This document shows, piece after piece, positions 16,689-31,763 of a stretch of DNA of 64,000 nucleotides (positions are counted from its first letter, which is position 1; each line of letters opens with the position of its first letter). The translations under genes and the position numbers were made by a program. The notes beneath the pieces are model-generated. The model had not been told where the DNA came from, made no database searches, and worked only from the letters and a program-made list of their open reading frames with translations. Source of the DNA: Mycolicibacter engbaekii (GTDB lineage: Bacteria; Actinomycetota; Actinomycetes; Mycobacteriales; Mycobacteriaceae); contig NZ_LQOT01000018.1 in assembly GCF_002101585.1 (NCBI RefSeq), forward strand, positions 24,898 through 88,897, given 5' to 3'.

Positions 16689-16769
16689 ATGTCTCGCAGT
16701 GCCCGCTTTCTGACAGCGGTCTGTCTGGTCGCCCACGGCGCGTGTTGTCGCCCGTGTTGCTGCGCCTGA
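16689..16769 (+). CDS. Leaderless polycysteine leader peptide upstream of the ROK regulator and mshA
   Basis: A 26-codon ORF starts MSRSARFLTAVC and ends CCRPCCCA before TGA, so six of its 26 residues are cysteine and five fall in the last eight codons. A TANNNT box 7 nt upstream suggests leaderless translation. In mycobacteria, short leaderless ORFs with clustered cysteine codons are known cysteine-responsive attenuators. This one ends 95 nt before the ROK-family gene that leads into mshA, the first gene of cysteine-containing mycothiol synthesis. GACCTG at 16768-16773 and CAGGTC at 16804-16809 could pair just after the Cys codons, around a smaller CTCC/GGAG hairpin. Function is inferred. 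Confidence 0.65.
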   Translation: MSRSARFLTAVCLVAHGACCRPCCCA

Positions 16770-16864
16770 CCTGCTGCGAGTAGCGCTCCTTGGGAGAGTC
16801 CGCCAGGTCGGAGGCGTAAACGGCCCAGATTCGGACTTTTCTTTCAGACAAGGACACCCCCCTC

Positions 16865-18148
16865 GTGCGCACTACCGCTCTCACCGCTCACCTCCCCAGC
16901 CACCGGCCCGTGCGGACCCGCTCTCATCCGCGGGTGCTGGCCCCCGCCCTGCAGCTGGCCGACAGCGCGGGTGCTGAGGTCTTCGCCGCGGTGCGCCAGC
17001 ACGGCCCGGTCGCCCGAGAGGCCATCGCCGGCGCCACCTCGCTGAGCGTCGCCACGGTCAACCGGCAGGTCAGTGCCCTGCTGGAAGCCGGACTGCTGCT
17101 GGAGCGCGCCGACCTGGCCACCTCCGGTGCCATCGGAAGGCCGCGCCGGCCGGTGGTCGTCAACCACGAGCCGTTCCTCACGCTGGGCCTGCACATCGGG
17201 GCCAAGACCACCAGCATCGTGGCCACCGACCTGCTCGGCCGGACTCTCGACGTCGTCGAGACCCCGACGCCCAACAACGGGTCGGCGCGCGCACTGGCCT
17301 CGCTGGCCGCCAGCGCCAGCCGGTACCTGACCCGCTGGCAGAAGCGCCGCCCGCTGTGGGTGGGGGTGGCGATCGGTGGCGCGGTCGACGGCGCGACCGG
17401 CCACGTCGACCACCCGCGGCTGGGCTGGACCGCCGCGCCGGTGGGACCGGTGCTGGCCGAGGAACTGGGGCTGCCGGTGTCGGTGGCCTCCCATGTCGAC
17501 GCGATGGCCGGAGCGGAACTGCTCTTCGGCGTGCGGCGGCCCACGGCGAACAGCACCACCAGCCTCTACGTCTACGCCCGGGAAACGGTCGGCTACGCGC
17601 TGGTGATCGGCGGCCGGGTGCACAGCCCGGCCAGCGGCCCCGGCACCATCGCCGGCCTGCCGGCCTTCTCGGAGCTGCTCGGGGGAACAGGACATCTGGA
17701 AACCACCGTCAGCGACGAGGCGGTGCTGGCTGCGGCTCGCCGGCTGCGGCTGCTGCCGGAAGGCAGCGGCGCCGTCTCGGCGGCGGTGACGACGCTGGTG
17801 CGCGAGGCGCGCGGCGGCGACGAGCGGGCAGTGGCGCTGCTGTCCGAGCGGGCCCGCGTCCTGGGCGAAGCGGTGGCGATGCTGCGCGACGTACTCAACC
17901 CCGATGATCTGGTGGTCGGTGGACAGGGATTCACCGAGTACCCGGAGGGTGTGGCCGAGGTGGAACGGGCGTTTCGGCAGCGATCGGTGCTGCCGCCGCG
18001 CAGCATCCGGGTGACGGCGTTCGGCAACCGGGTGCAGGAGGCCGGTGCTGGCACGGTGGCCCTCGGTGGGCTCTACGCCGATCCGGTCGGCGCGATGCGC
18101 CGCTCCCGCGGACCGGTCGCCCGCGTGGTCCCCGAAGTGTCCGCCTGA
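16865..18148 (+). CDS. ROK-family transcriptional regulator (Rv0485-like)
   Basis: A 427-residue protein with an N-terminal winged helix (about 35-90, [20 protein letters not shown]) and a ROK domain. The phosphate-binding motif normally reading DxGGT is HIGAKT here and no CxCGxxGC zinc cluster is seen, so it should be a regulator rather than a sugar kinase. M. tuberculosis Rv0485 at this site is reported to control a PE/PPE pair. GTG 16865 opens the frame. It is 22 nt upstream of mshA and likely cotranscribed with it, downstream of the polycysteine leader. Confidence 0.88.
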   Translation: MRTTALTAHLPSHRPVRTRSHPRVLAPALQLADSAGAEVFAAVRQHGPVAREAIAGATSLSVATVNRQVSALLEAGLLLERADLATSGAIGRPRRPVVVNHEPFLTLGLHIGAKTTSIVATDLLGRTLDVVETPTPNNGSARALASLAASASRYLTRWQKRRPLWVGVAIGGAVDGATGHVDHPRLGWTAAPVGPVLAEELGLPVSVASHVDAMAGAELLFGVRRPTANSTTSLYVYARETVGYALVIGGRVHSPASGPGTIAGLPAFSELLGGTGHLETTVSDEAVLAAARRLRLLPEGSGAVSAAVTTLVREARGGDERAVALLSERARVLGEAVAMLRDVLNPDDLVVGGQGFTEYPEGVAEVERAFRQRSVLPPRSIRVTAFGNRVQEAGAGTVALGGLYADPVGAMRRSRGPVARVVPEVSA

Positions 18149-18170
18149 CCGAACCTGTCAAGATGACTGG

Positions 18171-19508
18171 GTGGGGTACGGGGTTGGAGGCGTCAGATCC
18201 GATGTGCAGCGGGTAGCGCTGCTGTCGGTCCACACTTCGCCGCTGGCCCAGCCCGGCACCGGCGATGCGGGCGGCATGAACGTCTACGTCCTGCAAAGCG
18301 CCCTGCATCTGGCGCGGCGCGGAGTGGCCGTCGAAGTGTTCACCCGGGCCACGTCGTCGGCCGATCCGCCGGTGCAACATGTCGCTCCCGGGGTGCTGGT
18401 ACGCAACGTGGTGGCCGGGCCGTTCGAGGGCCTGGACAAGAACGACCTGCCCACCCAGCTGTGTGCGTTCGCGGCCGGCGTGCTGCGCGCCGAGGCCGCC
18501 CACGAGGCCGGCTATTACGACGTCGTGCATTCGCACTACTGGCTCTCCGGTCAGGTGGGCTGGCTGGCCGCCGACCGCTGGGCGGTCCCGCTGGTGCACA
18601 CCGCGCACACCCTGGCCGGAGTCAAGAACGCCGCCCTGGCTGCCGGAGACGCCCCCGAACCACCGCTGCGCGCGGTCGGTGAGCAGCAGGTTGTCGACGC
18701 CGCGGACCGGCTGATCGTCAACACCGAAGACGAAGCACGTCAACTCGTTGCGTTACACGACGCCGACCCGCGCCGCATCGACGTGGCGCACCCGGGGGTG
18801 GATCTGGAGGTGTTCCGGCCCGGGGACAGGCGGGCGGCACGACAGGCGCTGGGGTTGCCGGCAGACGAACCGATTGTGGCGTTCGTCGGACGCATCCAGC
18901 CACTCAAGGCGCCCGACATCTTGTTGCGGGCCGCCGCGAAGCTGCCCGGGATGCGGGCGGTGGTGGCCGGCGGCCCCTCGGGGAGCATCGGGCTGGCGGA
19001 ACCGGGCAGCCTGGTTGGGCTGGCCGCCGAACTGGGTATCAGTGACCGGGTGACATTCCTACCGCCGCAGTCTCGTGAGGATCTGGCGAACCTCTTCCGG
19101 GCAGCCGACCTGGTGGCGGTGCCCAGTTACTCGGAATCCTTCGGCCTCGTGGCGCTGGAGGCGCAGGCGTGCGGCACCCCGGTGGTCGCCGCGAAAGTGG
19201 GTGGCTTGCCGGTGGCGGTCCGAGATGGCGTCACCGGCCGACTGGTCGACGGGCACGACATCGATGCCTGGGCGGCAGCGCTCGACGAGCTGCTGCGGCT
19301 GGGCAGCGGCCCCCGCGGCTGGGCGATGCGGCGGGAGGCGGTCGAGCACGCGGCGCAGTTCTCCTGGGAGCGCACCGTAGACGCCCAGCTGGCGAGCTAC
19401 TCCCAGGCCATCGAAGACTTCGCATCCGCGCGGGGTGCGCGGATGCGAGTGCTCACCTCGGCGCGACGCGCCCGCCGCTGGCCGATGCGGCGGGGAGCGC
19501 GCGCGTGA
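18171..19508 (+). CDS. mshA: D-inositol-3-phosphate glycosyltransferase (mycothiol synthesis)
   Basis: About 445 residues, a GT4-family GT-B enzyme transferring GlcNAc from UDP-GlcNAc to 1L-myo-inositol 1-phosphate, the first step of mycothiol synthesis. The N-terminal [18 protein letters not shown] loop, [20 protein letters not shown] and the donor-binding [17 protein letters not shown] are all intact. The start is uncertain: GTG 18171 is given and GTG 18204 is an alternative; neither has a good ribosome binding site. The N-terminus is shorter than I recall for the M. tuberculosis protein. The stop overlaps the next start (GTGA). Confidence 0.95.
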   Translation: MGYGVGGVRSDVQRVALLSVHTSPLAQPGTGDAGGMNVYVLQSALHLARRGVAVEVFTRATSSADPPVQHVAPGVLVRNVVAGPFEGLDKNDLPTQLCAFAAGVLRAEAAHEAGYYDVVHSHYWLSGQVGWLAADRWAVPLVHTAHTLAGVKNAALAAGDAPEPPLRAVGEQQVVDAADRLIVNTEDEARQLVALHDADPRRIDVAHPGVDLEVFRPGDRRAARQALGLPADEPIVAFVGRIQPLKAPDILLRAAAKLPGMRAVVAGGPSGSIGLAEPGSLVGLAAELGISDRVTFLPPQSREDLANLFRAADLVAVPSYSESFGLVALEAQACGTPVVAAKVGGLPVAVRDGVTGRLVDGHDIDAWAAALDELLRLGSGPRGWAMRREAVEHAAQFSWERTVDAQLASYSQAIEDFASARGARMRVLTSARRARRWPMRRGARA

Positions 19509-20014
19509 ACCGCGATGAGGTCCAGGAGCTCGTCGAGACCACCCTGCGGGCGGCGGAGCTGATCTACACCCCGACCCCGGGCTCGCACGGCGGGCTGCCG
19601 GGCCTGATTGTGGAACTGCCCGGCGAGCGCAAGCTCAAGACCAACACCATCCTGAGCGTGGGGGAGCACTCGGTGCGGGTCGAGGCGTTCGTCTGCCGCA
19701 ATCCCGACGAGAATCACGCGGGGGTGTACCGGTACCTGCTCAAACGCAACCGGCGGCTCTACGGGGTGGCCTACACGCTGGACAACGTCGGCGACATCTA
19801 CCTGGTCGGCCGGATGTCGCTGAGTTCGGTGACCGCCGAGGAGATCGACCGGGTGCTCGGGCAGGTGCTCGAAGCCGTCGACTTCGACTTCAACACCCTG
19901 CTGGAGTTGGGCTTTGCCACCTCGATCCAGAAGGAATGGGAGTGGCGGGTGTCCACCGGCCAGTCCCTGAAGAACCTGCGGGCGTTCGAGCATTTGATCG
20001 AGCCGGGCAGCTGA
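19505..20014 (+). CDS. YbjN-like sensory/chaperone-fold protein (Rv0487-like)
   Basis: A 169-residue cytoplasmic protein with a YbjN/type III secretion chaperone-like fold, judged from length, alternating strands ([20 protein letters not shown]) and a C-terminal helix. It always follows mshA in mycobacteria as I recall, which hints at a link to mycothiol metabolism, but no role is established. GTG 19505 overlaps the mshA stop by four bases, so translation is coupled. An upstream in-frame reading from 19169 would overlap mshA and is discarded. It converges on the acyltransferase gene with a 3-bp gap. Confidence 0.82.
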   Translation: MNRDEVQELVETTLRAAELIYTPTPGSHGGLPGLIVELPGERKLKTNTILSVGEHSVRVEAFVCRNPDENHAGVYRYLLKRNRRLYGVAYTLDNVGDIYLVGRMSLSSVTAEEIDRVLGQVLEAVDFDFNTLLELGFATSIQKEWEWRVSTGQSLKNLRAFEHLIEPGS

Positions 20015-20017
20015 CCG

Positions 20018-21421
20018 TCAGCCGCGCGGCGGCTCGGCGCCGACGGCCGACTCCAACTCGCGTAGGGCGCGCCCGGTTCGCGAGACCATGGTTGCGATGT
20101 CGGGCATCACATCGCTGTCGGCGACATAGCCGATCCCGATGCGATCGGCGTACGAGCACACCGTGACATTGAGCGTCTGGCCGTCGAAGACCGCCGACAC
20201 CGGATAGATTTCTTCGACATGTGCACCGTTCCAGTACATCTCAGCGCCCGGACCGGGCACGCTGGACACCGGAAGGTTGTATCCGGTGCTGATCCGCGGG
20301 CCGGCTGGCGCGAGGGCCTGCCCGATTGTCGAGGCGATGCTGGGTGCAGCCAGCGACAGTGATCCCGCGGAGCCATACCGGGCGACGTAGCGCTTTCCGC
20401 CGACCATCGACCGGTGCACCCGTCGCAGACGTGCGAGCGGGTCGGCGAGGTCGGTGCCCATCGGGCACAGCCATGCGCCGAAGCGGTTGCCGGCGCCGTC
20501 GTTCGCCGGGTTGTGGGCGCGAACGCTGATGGGACAGAACGCAACCAACGACCGCCTCGGCAGGTCGCCGTGATCGCTGAGCCAGTCGCGCAGCGCCCCG
20601 CCGACAACCGCGGTGGCGACGTCGTGGGCCGTGGTGCCGGTGATCTCCTGCACCGCCCGGATCCGGCTCTTGGCCCAACTGGCGGCGATGACGCCGCGGT
20701 TGGGTCCCAGCCGCCGGTTGAACGGTGTGAACGGAGCGCCCACCGCCGGGACGGTGGCGCGGCCGGTGACCATCGCCAGTGCTGCACACGCCTGGCTTTC
20801 GGGGATGCGTGCCAAGGCGGTGATGCCGGAGCCGGCCAGGCCGGCCAGCCGCCGCAGCGGTGCCAACAGGTCCCATCGGGCACCGGCGGTTGCCGGCGGG
20901 TGGTCTCGTTCGGCATAGAACGGCGGCATTGCGCGCCGATCAGGATCGGTGCTCAGGGCACTGCCGATCAGCCGCATCCCCGCGACCCCGTCCACCATGA
21001 CGTGCTGGGCCTTGAGGTAGAAGGCGAGTCGGCCGTCGGCGAGCCCGTCGATCAGGAACGCTGTCCACATCGGCCGCGACCGATCCAGCCGCTGCGCGTG
21101 CAGCGTGCCGATCAGCTGCCAGAGCTCGGCGCTGCCGCTGCCGTTCGGCAGGGTGCGTCGCACGAGGTGGCGCCGCACGTCGAGGTCGCGTTCCTCGCGC
21201 CAGACCCACAGACCGCCGGTGCCCGGGCTCCGGTGCGGAACGCGGCGGAACAGCCGATCGACGACGACCGGTTGGGCCAACGCCTGGTGGTAGAGCTGGT
21301 CGGCGAAGCGTTCGGCGGAGGTTCGTGGCGGGGCGAGAATCATCACCGCGCCGATATTGATCGGGTGCAGCAGCGCGTCCCCGGTGATCATCGCCGCGTC
21401 GAGCAGGCGCATCCCGTTCAT
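20018..21421 (-). CDS. WS/DGAT-family acyltransferase with altered active-site motif
   Basis: A 467-residue member of the wax ester synthase/diacylglycerol acyltransferase family, which makes storage triacylglycerol or wax esters from acyl-CoA. The N-terminal MRLLDAAMITGDALLHPINIG and later ISVRAHNPANDGAGNRFGAW resemble the family. The active-site motif HHxxxDG reads QHVMVDG, so the first His is replaced while the catalytic second His and the Asp-Gly remain. Some mycobacterial paralogues also vary here, so activity is uncertain. AGGTGAG precedes the ATG at 21421. H37Rv has a LysE-type gene here instead. Confidence 0.87.
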   Translation of the reverse strand: MNGMRLLDAAMITGDALLHPINIGAVMILAPPRTSAERFADQLYHQALAQPVVVDRLFRRVPHRSPGTGGLWVWREERDLDVRRHLVRRTLPNGSGSAELWQLIGTLHAQRLDRSRPMWTAFLIDGLADGRLAFYLKAQHVMVDGVAGMRLIGSALSTDPDRRAMPPFYAERDHPPATAGARWDLLAPLRRLAGLAGSGITALARIPESQACAALAMVTGRATVPAVGAPFTPFNRRLGPNRGVIAASWAKSRIRAVQEITGTTAHDVATAVVGGALRDWLSDHGDLPRRSLVAFCPISVRAHNPANDGAGNRFGAWLCPMGTDLADPLARLRRVHRSMVGGKRYVARYGSAGSLSLAAPSIASTIGQALAPAGPRISTGYNLPVSSVPGPGAEMYWNGAHVEEIYPVSAVFDGQTLNVTVCSYADRIGIGYVADSDVMPDIATMVSRTGRALRELESAVGAEPPRG

Positions 21422-21652
21422 GGCTCACCTCGCCCCGTCGGCCCGTCGCGCTGCGGGCCGGCGCGGGAATCGAAGGCCGCCCCATGACGCTATCGCCGCG
21501 GGCGGCGCTGCGGCAGGGCCATTGGCCTCAGCAGCGGTGGGCCAACGGCAGGCAAACCGGCCGCCGCGGACTCGGTCGGGCCGAGGTCACCGGCGGGTTG
21601 CCCGACGCCGCCCCGGCTTGTCCGGCGGGGCCGCCGTGAGACACTGACGCCC

Positions 21653-22402
21653 ATGTCTGACACTGCCACTCTGGTGCTGCTGCGCCACGGGGAAAGCGAA
21701 TGGAACGCCAGCAACCAGTTCACCGGCTGGATGGACGTCAACCTGACCGACAAGGGCCGCGCTGAGGCGGTTCGCGCCGGTGAGTTGCTGGTCGAGCACG
21801 AGCTGCTGCCGGACGTGCTCTACACCTCGCTGCTGCGACGCGCGATCACGACCGCGAACCTGGCGTTGGACGCCGCCGGCCGGCACTGGATTCCGGTGCA
21901 CCGCACGTGGCGGCTCAACGAGCGCCACTACGGCGCGCTGCAGGGCCTGGACAAGGCCGCCACCAAGGCCCGCTACGGCGACGATCAGTTCATGACGTGG
22001 CGGCGCAGCTACGACACCCCGCCGCCACCGATCGAGGCCGGCAGCCGCTACAGCCAGGACACCGACCCCCGCTACGCCGACATCGGCGGCGGGCCGCTGA
22101 CCGAATGCCTGGCCGACGTGGTGGCCCGCTTCCTGCCCTATTTCACCGACGTCGTGATCCCGGACCTGCGGTGCGGCAAGACGGTGCTGATCGCCGCGCA
22201 CGGCAACTCCTTGCGGGCGCTGGTGAAGTACCTCGACGGCATGTCGGATGAGGCGGTGGTCGGCCTGAACATCCCCACCGGCATCCCGCTGCGCTACGAC
22301 CTGGACGCCGACCTGCGGCCGAAGGTCGCCGGCGGTGTCTACCTGGACCCCGAGGCGGCGGCCGCCGGTGCCGCGGCGGTGGCCAGTCAGGGCGCCAAGT
22401 AG
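21653..22402 (+). CDS. gpm1: 2,3-bisphosphoglycerate-dependent phosphoglycerate mutase
   Basis: A 249-residue glycolytic mutase interconverting 3- and 2-phosphoglycerate. The phospho-accepting His lies in [10 protein letters not shown], the second active-site His in [10 protein letters not shown], and the substrate loop ERHYGALQG is intact. It is placed upstream of senX3 as in M. tuberculosis (gene also called gpmA). The ATG at 21653 has no obvious ribosome binding site; the 231 bp between it and the divergent acyltransferase gene show no other ORF or strong motif. Confidence 0.97.
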   Translation: MSDTATLVLLRHGESEWNASNQFTGWMDVNLTDKGRAEAVRAGELLVEHELLPDVLYTSLLRRAITTANLALDAAGRHWIPVHRTWRLNERHYGALQGLDKAATKARYGDDQFMTWRRSYDTPPPPIEAGSRYSQDTDPRYADIGGGPLTECLADVVARFLPYFTDVVIPDLRCGKTVLIAAHGNSLRALVKYLDGMSDEAVVGLNIPTGIPLRYDLDADLRPKVAGGVYLDPEAAAAGAAAVASQGAK

Positions 22403-22443
22403 CGGACGTGGGCCGGTCCGGCGTGAATACGGGGTGGAGAACG

Positions 22444-22469
22444 GGTGAAATCTTCGCGTTGAATTCACG
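22444..22469 (+). promoter_or_regulatory. Possible RegX3/PHO-box-like inverted repeat upstream of senX3
   Basis: GGTGAA at 22444-22449 and TTCACG at 22464-22469 form an imperfect inverted pair resembling PHO-box halves (GGTGAAC/GTTCACC). It lies 52 nt upstream of the senX3 -10 box, where autoregulation by RegX3 would be expected. Match is partial. Confidence 0.3.
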
Positions 22470-22520
22470 TTCCGCGCACGTCGGAGTCGAACAGCGGTCA
22501 ACTGAGGGTTGCAGACTGCG

Positions 22521-22526
22521 TACGAT
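22521..22526 (+). promoter_or_regulatory. -10 box for leaderless start of senX3
   Basis: TACGAT ends 6 nt before GTG 22533, the ideal spacing for a leaderless transcript. This favours GTG 22533 over the in-frame TTG at 22509. No clear -35 element is seen. Confidence 0.5.
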
Positions 22527-22532
22527 TTGGCC

Positions 22533-23702
22533 GTGGCTGCGACCTCAGCGCTGACACTCGCTGCAGCGTCGGCGATTCCTGCGCTCGTTGCGGGGGTGGC
22601 CGCCGGCGTATGGCTCACGCCGCGGCTGGCCGAGCGGCGCCGCCGGGCCGCCACCGAGCGGTCCGGGATCACCGTCGCGGAGATGTTGCAGCAGATCGTC
22701 TCGCATGCCTCGCTGGGGATTGCGGTGGTCGACTCCCACCGTGACGTGGTCTACCTCAACGAGCGCGCCACCCAGCTCGGTGTGGTGCACGGCAGGCTGC
22801 TCGACGACGAGGCCTGGGCCGCGGCCCAACGTGCACTGGCCGGGGAGGAAGAGGTCGTCTTCGACCTGTCGGTGGCAAAACGGGCTCCCGGTGCCACGCG
22901 GGCGGACCTGTCGGCGGTGCGCGGTTACGCGCGGCTGCTCTCGCAGGAGGACCGCCGGTTCGCGGTGGTGATCGTCGACGACCAGTCCGAGCAGGCCCGG
23001 ATGGAAGCCAGCCGCCGCGACTTCGTGGCCAATGTCAGCCACGAACTCAAGACCCCGGTGGGAGCGATGGGTCTGCTCGCCGAGGCGTTGCTGGCCTCGG
23101 CCGATGACCCCGAGGCGGTTCGGCCGTTCGCGGAGCGGGTGCTGATGGAGGCGAACCGGCTGGCCAGCATGATCGGTGAGCTGATCGAGCTGTCCCGGCT
23201 CCAGGGCGCCGACCCGTTGCCGAATTTGGGCGTCGTCGATGTCGACGCGGTGGTCAACGAGGCGATCTCCCGGCACAAGGTGGCCGCCGACAACGCCGAG
23301 ATCACGATCACCACCGACGCCCCGAGCGGTTTTCGGGTGCTCGGCGACGAACCGCTGCTGGTCACCGCGCTGGCCAACCTGGTCTCCAACGCGATCGCCT
23401 ACTCACCGCACGGTTCCCCGGTCTCGATCAGCCGGCGCCGCCGGGACGGCTTCATCGAGATCGCCGTGACCGACCGGGGCATCGGCATTGCGCCCAAGGA
23501 TCAGCTTCGGGTGTTCGAACGGTTCTTCCGCAGCGACAAGGCGCGCTCGCGGGCCACCGGCGGCAGCGGACTGGGGCTGGCGATCGTCAAACATGTCGCG
23601 GCCAACCACAACGGCACCATCACGCTGTGGAGCCAGCCGGGCACCGGATCGACGTTCACCTTGGCGATTCCCGAATACCAGGGCAGTGTGGACCACGAGT
23701 AG
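22533..23702 (+). CDS. senX3: Sensor histidine kinase SenX3
   Basis: A 389-residue kinase of the phosphate-responsive SenX3-RegX3 system. Order: N-terminal membrane segment (about 10-32), PAS-like domain (about 55-155), dimerisation helix with H170 in [14 protein letters not shown], and an ATPase domain with [18 protein letters not shown] and [12 protein letters not shown]. All kinase boxes are intact. GTG 22533 is chosen from the exact -10 spacing. It is followed by an 18-codon ORF that bridges to regX3, with no MIRU repeat of the kind found at this junction in M. tuberculosis. Confidence 0.96.
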   Translation: MAATSALTLAAASAIPALVAGVAAGVWLTPRLAERRRRAATERSGITVAEMLQQIVSHASLGIAVVDSHRDVVYLNERATQLGVVHGRLLDDEAWAAAQRALAGEEEVVFDLSVAKRAPGATRADLSAVRGYARLLSQEDRRFAVVIVDDQSEQARMEASRRDFVANVSHELKTPVGAMGLLAEALLASADDPEAVRPFAERVLMEANRLASMIGELIELSRLQGADPLPNLGVVDVDAVVNEAISRHKVAADNAEITITTDAPSGFRVLGDEPLLVTALANLVSNAIAYSPHGSPVSISRRRRDGFIEIAVTDRGIGIAPKDQLRVFERFFRSDKARSRATGGSGLGLAIVKHVAANHNGTITLWSQPGTGSTFTLAIPEYQGSVDHE

Positions 23703-23713
23703 AAGGAGTAGTC

Positions 23714-23770
23714 ATGACACCCGCTGTCGACCGCCTCGAGCGCAGCGATGAACAGGAGCACTGCCGATGA
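23714..23770 (+). CDS. 18-codon linking ORF between senX3 and regX3
   Basis: An ATG at 23714 follows AGAAGGAG at 23701-23708, the strongest ribosome binding site in this gap. The frame runs 18 codons and its TGA overlaps the regX3 ATG (ATGA). It probably carries ribosomes from senX3 to regX3 by translational coupling. The peptide (MTPAVDRLERSDEQEHCR) resembles nothing I know. In M. tuberculosis the MIRU elements at this junction also encode small ORFs overlapping both neighbours, so the layout is parallel without the repeat. Confidence 0.55.
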   Translation: MTPAVDRLERSDEQEHCR

Positions 23771-24450
23771 CACACGTCTTGATCGTCGAAGACGAGGAAT
23801 CACTGGCCGATCCGCTGGCATTCCTGCTGCGTAAAGAGGGTTTTGAGGCAACCGTGGTGGGCGACGGGGCCGCGGCCCTGGCCGAATTCGAGCGGATCGG
23901 CGCCGACATCGTGCTGCTGGATCTCATGCTTCCGGGGATGTCGGGCACCGACGTGTGCAAACAACTGCGTGCGCGTTCCAGCGTGCCGGTGATTATGGTC
24001 ACGGCCCGGGACAGCGAGATCGACAAGGTCGTGGGCCTGGAGCTGGGTGCCGACGACTACGTGACCAAGCCCTATTCGGCCCGCGAACTGATCGCGCGGA
24101 TCCGTGCGGTGCTGCGCCGCGGCGGCGACGACGAGAGCGGTGTTGGCGAGGGTGTGCTCGAGTCCGGCCCGGTGCGCATGGACGTCGAGCGGCATGTGGT
24201 GATGGTCAACGGCCAACAGATCACCTTGCCGCTTAAGGAGTTCGACCTGCTCGAATATCTGATGCGCAACACCGGCCGGGTGCTGACCCGCGGCCAGCTG
24301 ATCGACCGGGTCTGGGGGGCCGACTACGTGGGCGACACCAAGACGCTCGATGTCCACGTCAAACGACTTCGGTCCAAGATCGAGGCCGATCCTGCCAACC
24401 CGGTGCACCTGGTGACCGTTCGCGGGCTGGGTTACAAGCTCGAGGGCTGA
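23767..24450 (+). CDS. regX3: Response regulator RegX3
   Basis: A 227-residue OmpR/PhoB-type response regulator that controls phosphate-scavenging genes. The receiver domain (1-120) has the acidic pocket in VEDEES, phospho-acceptor D52 in VLLDLMLPG, and Lys in VTKPYSAREL. The winged helix at about 130-227 contains LKEFDLLEYLMRN and TLDVHVKRLRSKIE. ATG 23767 is coupled to the linking ORF. Normal in all motifs. Downstream, the locus departs from the H37Rv order and the biosynthetic block begins. Confidence 0.97.
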   Translation: MTHVLIVEDEESLADPLAFLLRKEGFEATVVGDGAAALAEFERIGADIVLLDLMLPGMSGTDVCKQLRARSSVPVIMVTARDSEIDKVVGLELGADDYVTKPYSARELIARIRAVLRRGGDDESGVGEGVLESGPVRMDVERHVVMVNGQQITLPLKEFDLLEYLMRNTGRVLTRGQLIDRVWGADYVGDTKTLDVHVKRLRSKIEADPANPVHLVTVRGLGYKLEG

Positions 24451-24536
24451 ACCAGCGCCTATTGCGTCTGCGGGGTCTCCGACTTGCTCAGCGGGGCTCT
24501 CGTCGCCGAAGATCACGGGACTGGACGTCCGGCTTC

Positions 24537-24559
24537 TTAAGGTAACCTTAATCAAGGTT
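24537..24559 (+). promoter_or_regulatory. Operator-like triple half-site at the promoter of the PKS operon
   Basis: TTAAGGTAACCTTAA at 24537-24551 is palindromic around a central A. Overlapping it, AACCTT (24544-24549) and AAGGTT (24554-24559) form a second inverted pair with a 4-nt spacer, so three half-sites lie on consecutive helical faces. TAACCT at 24543-24548 is a fitting -10 box, placing the operator over the promoter. The start codon is 64 nt further downstream. The repressor is unknown; it does not fit the IdeR consensus. Confidence 0.5.
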
Positions 24560-24623
24560 GGCTACGGAAGCTTTGGGCCCCATCTAGAACCCATCTTCGT
24601 CAGGGATACGGGAGACGCGATCG

Positions 24624-31759
<7,136 letters not shown>

Positions 31760-31763
<4 letters not shown>

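Noticed and set aside
23703..23766. MIRU element between senX3 and regX3
   Set aside because: The gap is only 64 bp and holds no repeat of the expected length; only the small coupling ORF is present.
24537..24559. IdeR iron box upstream of the PKS
   Set aside because: Aligned on the palindrome centre, it differs from TTAGGTTAGGCTAACCTAA at most positions. Only a loose visual likeness.
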